A stretch of DNA of 12,302 nt from an uncultured Pseudomonadota bacterium (GTDB lineage Bacteria; Myxococcota_A; UBA9042; CAIXZC01), in assembly GCA_937884235.1 (NCBI GenBank), contig CALGBT010000356.1, forward strand, positions 1 through 12,302. Direction: 5' to 3'. Within the stretch, counting starts at the first letter, position 1. Each line of letters begins with the position of its first letter. Under the pieces are notes generated by a model. That model saw only the letters and a program-made list of their open reading frames with translations. It ran no database searches and had not been told where the DNA came from. The translations under genes were made by a program, and so were the position numbers. Of the stretch, positions 7,219-12,302 are shown piece by piece.

Positions 7219-7416
7219 CAGCCCTGCGGGGTTCGAGGAGGGTGTTAAGTGCTTTTTACCCTAGGTATTACCGAGGGGTCTTTCTCTGATTGTGGTGCGT
7301 CGCACCATCGCCTTGCGCGTTGGTGCGCCTGAAGCAGTTGAACAGAGACCCCACCTTGAAAAGGGGGTATGCCGCACACATCCGTTGATACGGCCCACGC
7401 GGGGCTGCCTTTTCTT
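7219..7416 (+). ncRNA. candidate structured RNA of about 200 nt, possibly 6S-like
   Basis: The two ends pair: CAGCCCTGCGGGG (7219-7231) with CCACGCGGGGCTG (7395-7407), 12 of 13 positions including one G-U. The helix continues after a mismatch through TCG (7233-7235) with CGG (7391-7393), then GGA (7237-7239) with TCC (7381-7383) and GTGT (7242-7245) with ACAC (7377-7380) or shifted equivalents. Inside, GGGGT plus CTCTG (7275-7279, 7284-7288) pair with CAGAGACCCC (7343-7352), enclosing hairpins TGGTGC/GCACCA (7293-7307) and GCGC/GCGC (7315-7328). Between the outer and inner helices lie two largely unpaired strands (about 7246-7274 and 7353-7372), the second containing CCTTGAAAAGG. A closing stem, central bubble and terminal arm in about 200 nt is the plan of 6S RNA, the regulator of sigma70 RNA polymerase. 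The G-U pair, the -10 box before 7219 and the T-run after the 3' arm favour the plus strand. A leader element controlling the downstream oxidoreductase is the main alternative. Confidence 0.5.
7391..7416 (+). terminator. possible intrinsic terminator at the end of the structured RNA
   Basis: CGGCCC (7391-7396) and GGGCTG (7402-7407) form a 6-bp stem with one G-U around a 5-nt loop, followed after CC by TTTTCTT (7410-7416). The 3' arm of this hairpin is also the 3' strand of the RNA's long-range terminal helix, so either structure would place a GC-rich stem before the T-run. It lies 45 nt upstream of the oxidoreductase start codon. Confidence 0.5.
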
Positions 7417-7460
7417 GCTACCTTCTTTCAAGGCGCAGTGCTGCAAATAGTGGAGGCCCC

Positions 7461-8489
7461 ATGTACGGATTCCAGGTACGTGAGCACGGCGGCCCGGAGG
7501 TCCTGAAATGGGTCGAGATGCCCGACCCGATTCCCGGACCGGGGGAAGTTCGTATGCAGGTTGCCGCGGTTGGCGTCAACCATCTCGACCTCTGGGTCAG
7601 GCGGGGTGTTGAGGGCCACAGCTTTCCCTTACCGCTGGTCCCCGGCAGTGATTTCGTGGGCACGGTAGATGCCTCAGGAAGCGGCGTCGGCCTCGTGCCA
7701 TCGCAACAGCGCTATTTCGTCTCGCCGGGCACTTCCTGCGGGAAGTGCCGTCACTGCTTGTCGGGCGAGCAGCAGTTCTGTCGCCACTATGGCATCTTTG
7801 GCGAGACCCGTGATGGCGGCTATGCCGACTTCGTGGTCGTCCCTCAGCAGAATCTGCTGCCTATACCTGACCACCTGTCCTTCTGCGAAGCGGCCACCAT
7901 GCCTCTCACTTTTCTAACGGCCTGGCACATGCTCGTAACTCGCGCCCGCGTCAAGCCGGGGGAGTGGGTCCTGGTGCAGGCTGCTGCCAGCGGAGTTTCC
8001 AGCGCGGCGATCCAGATTGGTAAGCTCTTCGGGGCCCGGGTCATCGCCACTGCATCGACTGCGGAGAAACTGGAGCACGCGACCCGATTGGGGGCCCAGG
8101 AAGTCATCAACTACGTAACCGAGGACTGGGTCTCCCGCGTCCGCACACTCACTGGGAAGGCCGGGGTCGAGACAGTTGTTGACCACGTTGGCGCCGCCAC
8201 CTTTGCCGGGAGCGTGGCCTGCTTGAGGCGTGGCGGTTCGCTCGTTCTCTGTGGTGCCACCGCCGGACATCTCGTGGAGCTTGATTTGCGACCGGTCTTC
8301 TTCAAGGGGCTTTCGATTCTGGGGTCGACCATGGGATCTCTGGGCGAAATGGCTACCGTCGCCCGTCTCATTAACCAAGGGAAGCTGCAGCCCCACAGCT
8401 ATGTTGAGATGAGTCTTGCCGAGGCCCCGGCAGCTCACTCGCGGCTGGAAACGCGGGCCGTCCTGGGCAAAGTTGTGCTCACCCGCTGA
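7461..8489 (+). CDS. zinc-containing MDR oxidoreductase (alcohol dehydrogenase/quinone oxidoreductase family)
   Basis: The 342-residue cytoplasmic enzyme belongs to the medium-chain dehydrogenase/reductase superfamily and would use NAD(P)H to reduce or oxidise a carbonyl or quinone-type substrate. The GroES-like domain (about 25-150) contains GVNHLDLWVRRG (38-49) and the four structural-zinc cysteines Cys93, Cys96, Cys99 and Cys107 with canonical C-x2-C-x2-C-x7-C spacing. The Rossmann fold follows, with the dinucleotide loop AAASGVSSAAIQIGKLFGAR (174-193). Where relatives usually have a third Gly in this loop there is Ser180, and the usual G-D-R-V stretch before the zinc loop is replaced by PSQQRYF (80-86). 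The length is normal. GGAGG (7452-7456) lies 4 nt before the ATG. It follows the structured RNA, whose terminator could attenuate it. The substrate cannot be read from sequence. Confidence 0.92.
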   Translation: MYGFQVREHGGPEVLKWVEMPDPIPGPGEVRMQVAAVGVNHLDLWVRRGVEGHSFPLPLVPGSDFVGTVDASGSGVGLVPSQQRYFVSPGTSCGKCRHCLSGEQQFCRHYGIFGETRDGGYADFVVVPQQNLLPIPDHLSFCEAATMPLTFLTAWHMLVTRARVKPGEWVLVQAAASGVSSAAIQIGKLFGARVIATASTAEKLEHATRLGAQEVINYVTEDWVSRVRTLTGKAGVETVVDHVGAATFAGSVACLRRGGSLVLCGATAGHLVELDLRPVFFKGLSILGSTMGSLGEMATVARLINQGKLQPHSYVEMSLAEAPAAHSRLETRAVLGKVVLTR

Positions 8490-8502
8490 GGGCAAGGGAG
8501 TA

Positions 8503-8531
8503 TTGACATGCAGGCGCAGTTGTTCTAGGTT
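8503..8531 (+). promoter_or_regulatory. promoter of the bactofilin gene
   Basis: TTGACA (8503-8508; 6/6) is followed after exactly 17 bp by TAGGTT (8526-8531; 3/6). The predicted start near 8538 gives a leader of about 23 nt containing GGAGG at 8552-8556. The element lies in the 71-bp gap after the oxidoreductase stop codon, so the bactofilin gene can be expressed independently. Confidence 0.55.
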
Positions 8532-8560
8532 TGTCGTACTTGAAGCAGCATGGAGGCATC

Positions 8561-8971
8561 ATGGCCGACGAGTCCATTCTCAGTTCACTGGATCAGAAAG
8601 ATATTATTGCCGTTCTCGGGAAAGGAAGCGAGTTCGAAGGCAAGCTTACCTTCGAGGGCGCGGTGCAGATAGATGGCCGATTCCACGGAGAGGTCTTCTC
8701 GAAGGGAACCCTCATTATCGGTGAAAATGCCAACGTGAAGGCGGAGATTCTGGTGGCCAACGTTGTGGTAAGAGGAGATGTCACAGGCAATATCCGCGCC
8801 CACAACTGTGTGGAACTTCACGCCCCTGCCAGGCTCGTGGGCAATCTCGTCACTCCCGCCCTGTACGTGCAGAAGGGAGTCATTTTCGAGGGCAACACTA
8901 TCATGGAGTCGGAAGCTGTGGAGCGGCCCAAGCGTGGTCACGTGGCACCACCACCGCCACTCCCCGAGTAG
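8561..8971 (+). CDS. bactofilin (polymer-forming cytoskeletal protein)
   Basis: The 136-residue protein is a bactofilin, a short right-handed beta-helix that polymerises without nucleotide into filaments used for cell shape, polar localisation and chromosome organisation. The core spans about 20-113 and shows the regular alternation of hydrophobic and Gly residues typical of the family (FEGKLTFEGAVQIDGRFHGE, 25-44; RGDVTGNIRA, 71-80; PARLVGNLVTPALYVQKG, 89-106). Short flexible tails flank it, the C-terminal one Pro-rich (PPPPLPE). The start at 8561 follows GGAGG by 4 nt; an in-frame ATG at 8531 lacks a site and overlaps the predicted -10. In Myxococcus, bactofilins work with a ParA-like protein, and a parA-like gene lies 8 kb away here, but that link is only suggestive. 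The gene is convergent with the PilZ-like gene, and no terminator is evident in the 66-bp gap. Confidence 0.94.
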   Translation: MADESILSSLDQKDIIAVLGKGSEFEGKLTFEGAVQIDGRFHGEVFSKGTLIIGENANVKAEILVANVVVRGDVTGNIRAHNCVELHAPARLVGNLVTPALYVQKGVIFEGNTIMESEAVERPKRGHVAPPPPLPE

Positions 8972-9037
8972 AGTCGGCGTCAGCGCAGACCACCCCTCCA
9001 AGTTCCAGAGTATTTCAGAAACGGATGCGATTACTGG

Positions 9038-10228
9038 CTAGGCTTGCGACCGCTCCATGAGCACGCGACGTGCCTGTCGGGCCACGAGGTGGCGGACCCC
9101 TGGAGATTCCGCCAGTTGCTTCAGCTTGGCTTGTGGCAACACGGTAAGCAGGTTAGGGATTGCTTCAGGTGGCGTGTTGGGGTTTGCCACGAGCTGCTCT
9201 GCCACCGCTGCAGAGGTGCCCCAGCGGCGGTTCTGCAGGAGGAAATTGAGGGCGTCTGGCGAGAGCAGAGAGTTGGCGGCAAAATCTACGACCTCAGCCT
9301 CCGTCAACCCGGGGTTCTTGAGGACCCAGAGATGCAATGATTGGTCGGGCTCCGTCATCAAGAGGCGTCGTTCCTGCTCCCCTGCGGAAATGGCCAGCTT
9401 CTTCTTCTGCTTGTCGCTGAGCCCGGCAATTTGCTCCTTCAATTGTTGCGACTGCGTCTGTTCCGATGTCGCAGCAGGGTCTTCAGTTGCAGCTGACTGG
9501 ACCGGAGCGCTAGAGGGAATGTGCGCAGGGGCTGCTTGCAAAGTCTCGCCAGGCTGGGCGCCGGCTTCAGCCACCAGGCGATCCAGATCAGCTACCCGGC
9601 GCCGCAATTCCGCTTCCTCAGAAGACATGCCCGGACCTTCGGGGGCCCCCACCTCCTCTTGTTCCGCCTCCACAGTCATGGCCGGGAGATCGGCTTCAGC
9701 AGGCTGCGCATGTGGCGTCCCCACAGGCTCCTTCTTGAGACCCACCGGTTTGGTCATGGGGTCCAGAATCTTCGCAGGGTTCGAAACCTCCTCCTGGGCG
9801 GTAGCTAGTCGGGCACTTGGTGTCGGCGTAATCTCCTTGCGAGGCAGGTCGATGCGCCGCGTCGTCAAGTCCTCGGGGGGGGGCTCGGGGGGAGCCTCCT
9901 CCGCCGCCGCAGCAGCAGTCCCTCGGGCCGTGCCACGCACCCGTTCCATCCGCTCGTGATACTCTTTGGCCTTATCAATAACCCATTTTGTCACTGAGTT
10001 GTCCGCCAACTGCAACCCGTAGCCGTTGTCCGGGAGGACGCTGACAACCCGAGCCACTACTGTGGTGCCATGGCCATCGGGGAAGTTGAACCGAATCTTT
10101 ACCTGGGTAAAGAGCTTCAGTTCGTCCTTGGTATTTAAGAGGAAGGCGAAGTTCGAAAAGTAGTGCAGATAGGCGTTGGCTACCTGCCCCGGTTCGGAAA
10201 AATCCACAATGTATGCTCTGCTCGTCAT
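9038..10228 (-). CDS. PilZ-like N-domain protein with disordered linker and repeat-type C-domain
   Basis: The 396-residue cytoplasmic protein has three parts. Residues 1-95 look like a PilZ-type beta barrel of the myxobacterial kind (TQVKIRFNFPDGHGTTVVAR, 41-60; then VVSVLPDNGYGLQLAD, 61-76), but the RxxxR cyclic di-GMP motif is not evident, so binding is doubtful. Residues about 100-265 are a long Ala/Pro/Glu-rich, probably disordered linker. Residues about 270-390 form helical repeats (LLMTEPDQSLHLWVLKNPGL, 289-308; then AANSLLSPDALNFLLQNRRW, 317-336; VANPNTPPEAIPNLLTVLP, 347-365; LAESPGVRHLVARQARRVL, 372-390). They resemble the leucine-rich-variant-like repeats found next to PilZ domains in deltaproteobacteria. 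The start at 10228 has no Shine-Dalgarno and a promoter whose start site falls about 3 nt before it. A run of nine cytosines (coding strand) lies in the linker. The function is unassigned. Confidence 0.82.
   Translation of the reverse strand: MTSRAYIVDFSEPGQVANAYLHYFSNFAFLLNTKDELKLFTQVKIRFNFPDGHGTTVVARVVSVLPDNGYGLQLADNSVTKWVIDKAKEYHERMERVRGTARGTAAAAAEEAPPEPPPEDLTTRRIDLPRKEITPTPSARLATAQEEVSNPAKILDPMTKPVGLKKEPVGTPHAQPAEADLPAMTVEAEQEEVGAPEGPGMSSEEAELRRRVADLDRLVAEAGAQPGETLQAAPAHIPSSAPVQSAATEDPAATSEQTQSQQLKEQIAGLSDKQKKKLAISAGEQERRLLMTEPDQSLHLWVLKNPGLTEAEVVDFAANSLLSPDALNFLLQNRRWGTSAAVAEQLVANPNTPPEAIPNLLTVLPQAKLKQLAESPGVRHLVARQARRVLMERSQA
9875..9883. repeat. G9/C9 homopolymer inside the PilZ-like gene
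   Basis: Nine consecutive G (plus strand) encode prolines near residues 116-118 of the disordered linker, with a second run of six G at 9887-9892. Such tracts are prone to replication slippage, and a one-base change would truncate the protein before its C-terminal repeats. Confidence 0.8.
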
Positions 10229-10237
10229 CGCTAACTC

Positions 10238-10267
10238 AGTCTACTACTTTCCCGGGTCGGTTGGCAA
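10238..10267 (-). promoter_or_regulatory. promoter of the PilZ-like gene
   Basis: On the minus strand TTGCCA (10267-10262; 5/6) and TAGACT (10243-10238; 4/6) are 18 bp apart. The predicted start is near 10231, three bases before the ATG at 10228, which gives a near-leaderless message. Its -35 overlaps the -35 of the opposing promoter within a shared GGTTG-G-CAACC palindrome (10259-10269). Confidence 0.5.
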
Positions 10268-10289
10268 CCTGATTTTTGTCTGCTATAGT
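10261..10289 (+). promoter_or_regulatory. near-consensus promoter of the small membrane protein/Clp operon
   Basis: TTGGCA (10261-10266; 5/6), a 17-bp spacer and TATAGT (10284-10289; 5/6) form a strong vegetative-type promoter. Transcription should start at about 10296, only 0-2 bases before the ATG at 10298, and no Shine-Dalgarno is available, so the first gene is predicted to be translated from a leaderless message. Confidence 0.7.
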
Positions 10290-10297
10290 ACGCCGCG

Positions 10298-10702
10298 ATG
10301 CGGCACGGTTGGCGGAAAAGAGCGCTTGCGTACAGTGTCTTGTTGTTGGTCGTAATAGGGACGCTGTATCAGCTTCAGGGGGCTGCGGTGGAGGTTGACT
10401 TCACCGTTGACCTCATTGGTGCGCGGCTACTGGACGGGCGGGACCTGGTGAAGCTACGAGTGGAGTTTCTCAAGGATGACGAGGAGATCTTCGCAGTCAC
10501 GGAGTTCAGTTTTCCCCGGTCACTGCATCCAGATGGACCGCCCACCGCAACCCCCCAGGTGCCGCTGGCTCTGCCCCGCGGCACCTATGAAGTGAAATTA
10601 GCAATGTACTACGGAGAAGGACCAGGGGCCACGCCAGTTGTACGGCGGATGGAGATGACAATCGAAGGGCCGGGGGCCGTTCGCCTGCGGGCAGCGCCAT
10701 AA
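10298..10702 (+). CDS. small membrane-anchored or exported hypothetical protein
   Basis: The 134-residue protein is not assigned to a family. It starts with a positively charged segment (MRHGWRKR) and a hydrophobic stretch at about 9-26, so it is a signal-anchor or exported protein; no lipobox is present. The remainder (about 30-134) is rich in alternating strand-like segments (VEVDFTVDLIGARLLDG, 31-47; LPRGTYEVKLAMYYGEG, 92-108) and looks like a small beta-sandwich. Its phrase PRGTYEVKL recalls carboxypeptidase-regulatory-like domains, but this is weak. It sits directly downstream of a strong promoter with essentially no leader, and the Clp ATPase gene follows after 21 nt, so the two are co-transcribed. 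A job linked to Clp-dependent quality control is possible but not supported by its own sequence. Confidence 0.75.
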   Translation: MRHGWRKRALAYSVLLLVVIGTLYQLQGAAVEVDFTVDLIGARLLDGRDLVKLRVEFLKDDEEIFAVTEFSFPRSLHPDGPPTATPQVPLALPRGTYEVKLAMYYGEGPGATPVVRRMEMTIEGPGAVRLRAAP

Positions 10703-10723
10703 TCCCCCAATGAGGTGAAGCAG

Positions 10724-12302
10724 ATGGCGGAAACAGTAATTTCCAGCCACGAATTGCACAAACTTATGGAGCTTTCCAGCATGCTGGCGCGGCGCAGCGG
10801 TCGGGACATGACGACCATGCACGTTGTTCTCGCCGCCTTGGAATTTCAGCCCAGCATGATCGGCGGCGTCCTCAGCAATTTCAAGATCCGGCTCAAGGGT
10901 GACAATGGCCTGAAGCAGGCTCTGGAATCCCTCAAGGCGGCGGACCAGGTGGACCGCCTCACGGAGCCGCCAGACACTCTGAAGCTGATTATGCGTCGGG
11001 CCTGCGAGATGGCCGGCAGTCGCGACAATCACGTCAACTCCCTTTTCTACTTCATCACCATGATTCGGGTGCGGCGGGCCCTCGGGACCCGTGCCCTGGA
11101 GGCCTGTGGTGTTGACCTCTCTCGCCTACGCCAGGCGTTGCTGGCACGCATTTCAAATCTGGCTCCCTTACGAGGCGAGCAGGAGGCCGAAGAGCTGGAT
11201 GAGGAGGTCACGGTTGTTCCCGAGGAGCTCCCTCCAGGTGCGGAACCAATAGTTACTCGCCCACCGGAGGCGGCGGAGGGAGGACGGGCCTCTGCAGAGC
11301 CGCCGGTTGGCCCCACCTCCTCCGCAAGTTTGCATCCCGAAGCCAAGGAGACTGCAGAACTACTATTGGAGGAGGAGGCGCGAGTTACCCTGGACCCTGA
11401 GGAGTTCCCAGAGCTAACCAAGTCCACCACCAATATCACCCGGCGTGCCGTGCGCGGCGAGATTGACCCGGTTATCGGGCGCGATCGCGAGATCACCCAG
11501 CTCATCAATATCCTTAAGAAGCGGCAGATCAACAACCCTTGCCTGGTGGGTGACCCCGGCGTCGGCAAAACTGCCCTGGTGGAAGGTTTGGCGCGGGAGA
11601 TGGCTAGCGGCAGTGCCCGCACCAGCCGCTTGCATAACCGCATCATTCTGGAACTGGAAACGGCGGCGCTGGTGGCGGGAACGCAGCTGCGCGGCTCCTT
11701 CTCGGAGCGAATGCTGGCACTGCGCGACGAAGTGCGGCAACTCAAAGACCGTGTGATCATTTTCATCGATGAAATTCATACTCTCATTGGTGCTGGCGGC
11801 GGCGACTCCAGCCCCGACGCGGCCAACGAGTTGAAGACCGCACTGGCACGAGGTGAGTTTCCCACTATCGGAGCCACTACCACGGAAGAATATCGTCTGC
11901 GTTTCGAGAAGGACAAGGCCTTCAATCGCCGCTTCGAGGTTGTGATCTTGTCGGAGCCGAGCCCGCAGGAGGCCATCGAAATCATTTCGGGGATTATCGG
12001 GCTCTACGAGGCCCACCACGATGTCGTCTACGGGCCCCGAGCCATCGAGACTGCTGTTCGTTTTACCTGTCGCTACGTGCCCCATCGCCGTCTTCCGGCC
12101 AAGGCTATTGATGTGCTCGACCAGGCGGGGGCCAGTCTCTCAGGCCTTGGCGATACGGTGGGGGAAGAGGCTATCGCCCGAACCGTCGCCGAGCAGGTGA
12201 ATATTCCCGTGGAGCGGATGCTCCTTAATTCAGTGGACCGCTTCAAAGACATGGGCGATTTCCTGAGCAGTCAAGTGGTCGGTCACGAGGACGTCCTGGT
12301 GC
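10724..12302 (+). CDS. ClpA-like Hsp100 AAA+ ATPase (3' end beyond window)
   Basis: The visible 526 residues are the N-terminal half of a Clp/Hsp100 unfoldase, which threads proteins for degradation or disaggregation. Two degenerate Clp-N repeats occupy about 9-67 and 83-143. An acidic, Pro/Glu-rich linker (about 152-232) precedes the first AAA+ module (about 240-470): Walker A GDPGVGKT (276-283), Walker B IIFIDEIH with Asp349/Glu350, sensor segment IGATTTEEYR (382-391), Arg finger Arg402/Arg403, and LPAKAIDVLDQAGA (457-470). No coiled-coil middle domain follows; the chain goes on to VNIPVERML and a second module starting near 515 (SQVVGHEDV), as in ClpA and unlike ClpB or ClpC. The first pore loop reads AGTQLRGSF (318-326) where relatives have a KYRG Tyr. 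The start at 10724 follows GAGGTG by 6 nt. The second AAA+ module, and hence any ClpP-binding loop, is outside the window. Confidence 0.93.
   Translation, partial: MAETVISSHELHKLMELSSMLARRSGRDMTTMHVVLAALEFQPSMIGGVLSNFKIRLKGDNGLKQALESLKAADQVDRLTEPPDTLKLIMRRACEMAGSRDNHVNSLFYFITMIRVRRALGTRALEACGVDLSRLRQALLARISNLAPLRGEQEAEELDEEVTVVPEELPPGAEPIVTRPPEAAEGGRASAEPPVGPTSSASLHPEAKETAELLLEEEARVTLDPEEFPELTKSTTNITRRAVRGEIDPVIGRDREITQLINILKKRQINNPCLVGDPGVGKTALVEGLAREMASGSARTSRLHNRIILELETAALVAGTQLRGSFSERMLALRDEVRQLKDRVIIFIDEIHTLIGAGGGDSSPDAANELKTALARGEFPTIGATTTEEYRLRFEKDKAFNRRFEVVILSEPSPQEAIEIISGIIGLYEAHHDVVYGPRAIETAVRFTCRYVPHRRLPAKAIDVLDQAGASLSGLGDTVGEEAIARTVAEQVNIPVERMLLNSVDRFKDMGDFLSSQVVGHEDVLV

Larger units (their letters stand above)
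7148..7460. other. 313-bp intergenic region containing a structured RNA candidate
   Basis: No open reading frame here looks coding. From 7148 to about 7183 there is only a weak 4-bp hairpin (GGTC...GACC) before CTTTAATT, too poor to call as the terminator of the sigma operon. A -10-like box, a dense series of base-pairing segments and a hairpin with a T-run occupy 7184-7416; these are described in their own entries. The last 44 bases lead to GGAGG (7452-7456) and the oxidoreductase ATG at 7461, with no convincing separate promoter. Confidence 0.7.

Noticed and set aside
7201..7242. tRNA-like strings (AGAATGGTTATCA followed by GGGTTCGAGG)
   Set aside because: There is no anticodon arm between them and no matching acceptor or T-stem; they are better explained as promoter plus terminal helix of the structured RNA.
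8972..9037. Terminator sought between the convergent bactofilin and PilZ-like genes
   Set aside because: No stem followed by a T-run on either strand was found in the 66-bp gap.
9057..9959. 300-codon plus-strand frame opposite the PilZ-like gene
   Set aside because: The Ser/Ala/Cys-rich translation without structure mirrors the Pro/Glu/Ala-rich linker on the other strand.
11047..12085. Two long minus-strand frames opposite the Clp gene
   Set aside because: They overlap each other and the conserved AAA+ coding sequence, and the translations are low complexity.
1..12302. Defence system, mobile element or prophage
   Set aside because: No transposase, integrase, toxin-antitoxin, nuclease/defence domain, CRISPR repeat or terminal inverted repeat was seen; the gene set is housekeeping and signalling in type.

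Overview
The window is 12.3 kb of moderately GC-rich bacterial chromosome with ordinary protein-coding density. The gene content points to a deltaproteobacterial/Myxococcota-type bacterium: a secreted Cys-repeat lipoprotein fused to a hydrolase, a zinc-ribbon GspF-like membrane protein, a bactofilin, a PilZ-like protein with a repeat-rich C-terminus, an HD-GYP phosphodiesterase and a ClpA-like ATPase. That placement is inferred from family distribution; there is no rRNA or other phylogenetic marker here. Nothing looks like a phage, insertion sequence, CRISPR array or integron.

Layout. 1-534 (-) is the N-terminal two thirds of a ParA/Soj-type ATPase, with its own near-consensus promoter. 646-3210 (-) encodes a large outer-membrane-type lipoprotein with four Cys-repeats and an alpha/beta hydrolase. 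3327-4586 (-) encodes a zinc-ribbon/type II secretion F-domain membrane protein. 4706-7147 (+) is a compact signalling operon: a degenerate-receiver/GAF/HD-GYP protein, then an ECF sigma factor overlapping a small zinc-binding anti-sigma factor of RsrA type. 7148-7460 is the only long gap; it holds a well-structured RNA of about 200 nt with its own promoter-like -10 box and a terminator-like T-run, and a 6S-like RNA is the best guess. 7461-8489 (+) encodes a zinc-containing MDR oxidoreductase and 8561-8971 (+) a bactofilin with a TTGACA promoter. 9038-10228 (-) encodes the PilZ-like protein. It is divergent from 10298-12302 (+), a small membrane-anchored protein followed by a ClpA-like Hsp100 ATPase that runs off the window.

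How the parts may fit together. The HD-GYP protein probably degrades cyclic di-GMP, and a PilZ-like protein that might read this signal lies nearby. The sigma/anti-sigma pair has the cysteine/histidine spacing of thiol-redox sensors, and a quinone/alcohol oxidoreductase follows. These links are inferences from proximity. A recurring feature is very short or absent 5' leaders: three genes (starts at 4586, 10228 and 10298) have a -10 box placed so that transcription would begin 0-3 bases from the start codon and no Shine-Dalgarno sequence, while the parA and HD-GYP leaders are predicted at about 14 nt. The strongest candidate for something undescribed is the structured RNA at about 7219-7416.
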